Shown here one piece after another: positions 62,361 to 64,000 of a DNA stretch of 64,000 bases. The position numbers were made by a program, and so were the translations under genes. Each line of letters begins with the position of its first letter. The stretch's first letter is position 1. The notes beneath the pieces were generated by a model, which did not search any database, was not told the origin of the DNA, and was given only the letters and a program-made list of their open reading frames with translations. The DNA comes from Burkholderiales bacterium JOSHI_001 (GTDB lineage Bacteria > Pseudomonadota > Gammaproteobacteria > Burkholderiales > Burkholderiaceae_C). The stretch is taken from positions 5,064,096 to 5,128,095 of the forward strand of contig CM001438.1 of assembly GCA_000244995.1 (NCBI GenBank). Reading direction: 5' to 3'.

Positions 62361-64000
62361 ATGGCTTCCGAGCCCTTTACCAATCTTGACAACCCGCTGG
62401 CCGTCGACATGGCCAGCGCCGACCACAGCCGCTTCGTGCAGCGGGTGCGCCGCCGCTATGCGGTCGATCTGCCGCTGCTGGCCGCGGGCTTGCCCTCGGT
62501 GGACAGCATCACCGCGCTGGTGCAGCGCCTGCGGGCCGACGGCCGCACGCTGACGTCGGCCCTGCGGGTGGCGCGGCAGGTGGTGCTGGAGCGCCTGGCC
62601 GTGCTGGACGTGGAGCAGGCCTGCCCGCTGGAACACGTCACCCACGCCATGACCGCGCTGGCCGAGGCCACGCTGGAGCTGGCCCTGGCCCAGGCCCGCG
62701 CTGACGAGGACGAACGCAGCGGCCCACCACGCAACGACGAAGGCGGCGACATCGACTTCTGGATCATCGGCATGGGCAAGCTCGGCGCGCGCGAGCTGAA
62801 CGTGTCGTCCGACATCGACCTGATCTACGTCTACGAAGACGAAGGCCACACCACCGGCCGCGACGGTGCCGGCAGCCAGGCGGTGAGCGCCCACGAGTAC
62901 TTCGCCCGCGTGGCCAAGCGCCTGTACACCCTGATCGGCGACACCACCGAAGATGGTTTTGTCTTCCGCGTGGACCTGGCGCTGCGCCCCAACGGCAATT
63001 CGGGCCCGCCCGTGGTCAGCCTGCAAATGCTGGAGGAATACTTCCTGGTGCAGGGCCGCGAGTGGGAGCGCTTTGCCTGGCTGAAAAGCCGCGTCATCGC
63101 CCCGCGCGCCAGCGTGGCCAGTGGCCGGCCGCTGCCGCTGCGCAGCCTGGTCACCGCCTTCGTCTACCGCCGCTACCTGGACTACGGCGTGTTCGAGGGC
63201 CTGCGCCAGCTGCACCGCAAGATCCGCGAAGAAGCCCAGCGCCGCGCCGCCGGCCGGCCCGAACGCGCCAACGACGTGAAGCTGTCGCGCGGCGGCATCC
63301 GCGAGATCGAGTTCATCGTGCAACTGCTGCAGGTGGTGCGCGGCGGGCATTTCCCTGAAATTCGCACCCGCAGCACCTTGTCCGGCCTGCAGCGCCTGGT
63401 GGCGCGCAGCCTGATGAAGCCCGAGGCCGCCAAGGGCCTGGCCGAGGCCTACACCTTCCTGCGCCGGCTGGAGCACCGCATCCAGTACCTGGACGACCAG
63501 CAGACCCATGTGCTGCCCAGCGCCGACGGCGACCTGGGCTGGATTGCCCGCAGCATGGGCCTGGCCTGCACCGCCGACGCCTGCGAACTGCTGGACCGCC
63601 TGGGCGAGCTGCGCGAGTTCGTGGCCAATGAATTCGACGCCCTGCTGCACGACGGCCGCGCGCCCACGCCGGTGCCCGGCGGCGCGCCGGAGGGCTGCCG
63701 CAGCTGCGGCCAGGGCCCGCTGCCGCTGGACGCCGAGGCGCTGCTGGAAAAACTGCCTGCCGACCTGGCGGAGCGCGTGCGCCGCCTGGCCCAGCAGCCC
63801 CGGGTGCAAGGCCTGCGCGAAGAAAGCAAGCTGCGCCTGGGCCGGCTGGTGCTGCGCGCCGCGGCTTGCGTGCGCGACGAGCACTGCGCGCCCGACGCGG
63901 CGCTGCGCTTCATCGACTGGCTGGACCCGCTGCTGCGTCGCGAAAGCTACCTGGCCCTGCTGGTGGAGCGCCCGGAAGTCATGCAGCGCCTGCTGCGCCT
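62361..64000 (+). CDS. glnE: Glutamine synthetase adenylyltransferase/deadenylylase, 3' end cut by window edge
   Basis: About 546 codons are present of a protein normally ~900-950 residues long. The N-terminal nucleotidyltransferase (adenylyl-removing) domain has GMGKLGARELNVSSDIDLIYVYE (split by this report; glycine motif from residue 137, Asp pair near 151-153). It is followed by GGIREIEFIVQLLQ and HRIQYLDDQQTH, the central helical domain. The second, adenylylating domain lies beyond the window. GlnE sets glutamine synthetase activity in response to PII. The ATG at 62361 has no strong Shine-Dalgarno sequence. Confidence 0.96.
   Translation, partial: MASEPFTNLDNPLAVDMASADHSRFVQRVRRRYAVDLPLLAAGLPSVDSITALVQRLRADGRTLTSALRVARQVVLERLAVLDVEQACPLEHVTHAMTALAEATLELALAQARADEDERSGPPRNDEGGDIDFWIIGMGKLGARELNVSSDIDLIYVYEDEGHTTGRDGAGSQAVSAHEYFARVAKRLYTLIGDTTEDGFVFRVDLALRPNGNSGPPVVSLQMLEEYFLVQGREWERFAWLKSRVIAPRASVASGRPLPLRSLVTAFVYRRYLDYGVFEGLRQLHRKIREEAQRRAAGRPERANDVKLSRGGIREIEFIVQLLQVVRGGHFPEIRTRSTLSGLQRLVARSLMKPEAAKGLAEAYTFLRRLEHRIQYLDDQQTHVLPSADGDLGWIARSMGLACTADACELLDRLGELREFVANEFDALLHDGRAPTPVPGGAPEGCRSCGQGPLPLDAEALLEKLPADLAERVRRLAQQPRVQGLREESKLRLGRLVLRAAACVRDEHCAPDAALRFIDWLDPLLRRESYLALLVERPEVMQRLLR

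Overview
This is a GC-rich window with almost no non-coding space. The gene set points to a free-living betaproteobacterium of the Burkholderiales, probably near the Leptothrix/Rubrivivax group. The reasons are the yhdP-nitrilase-glnE neighbourhood, PEP-CTERM proteins, the DUF1302/DUF1329/RND set, many ATGA stop-start overlaps and an 85-bp structured repeat of a type I associate with that group. The species assignment is inference; no rRNA or tRNA gene was seen.

Left arm, minus strand (13130 down to 1). An aromatic amine dehydrogenase operon (aauB-E-D-A) is followed by two c-type cytochrome genes. After only 57 bp comes an envelope set (DUF1329, DUF1302 outer-membrane protein, RND/MMPL exporter, YCF48-like propeller), then an EutR-like AraC regulator and an acyl-CoA synthetase cut by the window edge. 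The light chain keeps both tryptophans of the TTQ cofactor and the catalytic Asp and Thr. No mauG is present here.

Divergent plus-strand operon (13411-21601). A complete branched-chain-type ABC transporter runs straight into the two subunits of an N,N-dimethylformamidase-like enzyme. The small-subunit domain is fused in frame to the C-terminus of the permease, and a strong internal ribosome site sits at the junction. The large subunit keeps the expected Tyr/Tyr/Glu iron ligands. Together with the amine dehydrogenase across a 280-bp divergent promoter region, this suggests uptake and hydrolysis of a substituted amide, with the released amine oxidised in the periplasm. This is the most unusual part of the window.

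Middle (21.6-36.3 kb). A two-component system has a triple TGTCA repeat at 11-bp spacing in front of it and a divergent repeat-containing secreted protein. It is followed by FecR/DUF6600, DUF1800 and DUF1501 genes. Next are an MlrC-type peptidase, an OsmC protein, a putative Na+/H+ antiporter preceded by a structured leader (candidate nhaA-I/Li+ riboswitch), a TolA/TonB-like protein with 150-bp tandem repeats, an acyltransferase and a histidine phosphatase.

Right arm (36.3-64 kb). There is a peptide-type ABC transporter with an amidase and a divergent second amidase, a methyltransferase-like gene, and an ECF sigma factor beside a Ser/Thr kinase with TPR-like repeats. DUF4395, PACE efflux and two PEP-CTERM genes follow, then a NylB-like amide hydrolase divergent from a second MlrC-type gene, an unrecognised 435-residue protein, an LDH2-type dehydrogenase, a nitrilase-family amidase, yhdP and the start of glnE. 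Amide-bond hydrolases recur across the whole window, suggesting a host that scavenges amides, peptides and amines for nitrogen and carbon.
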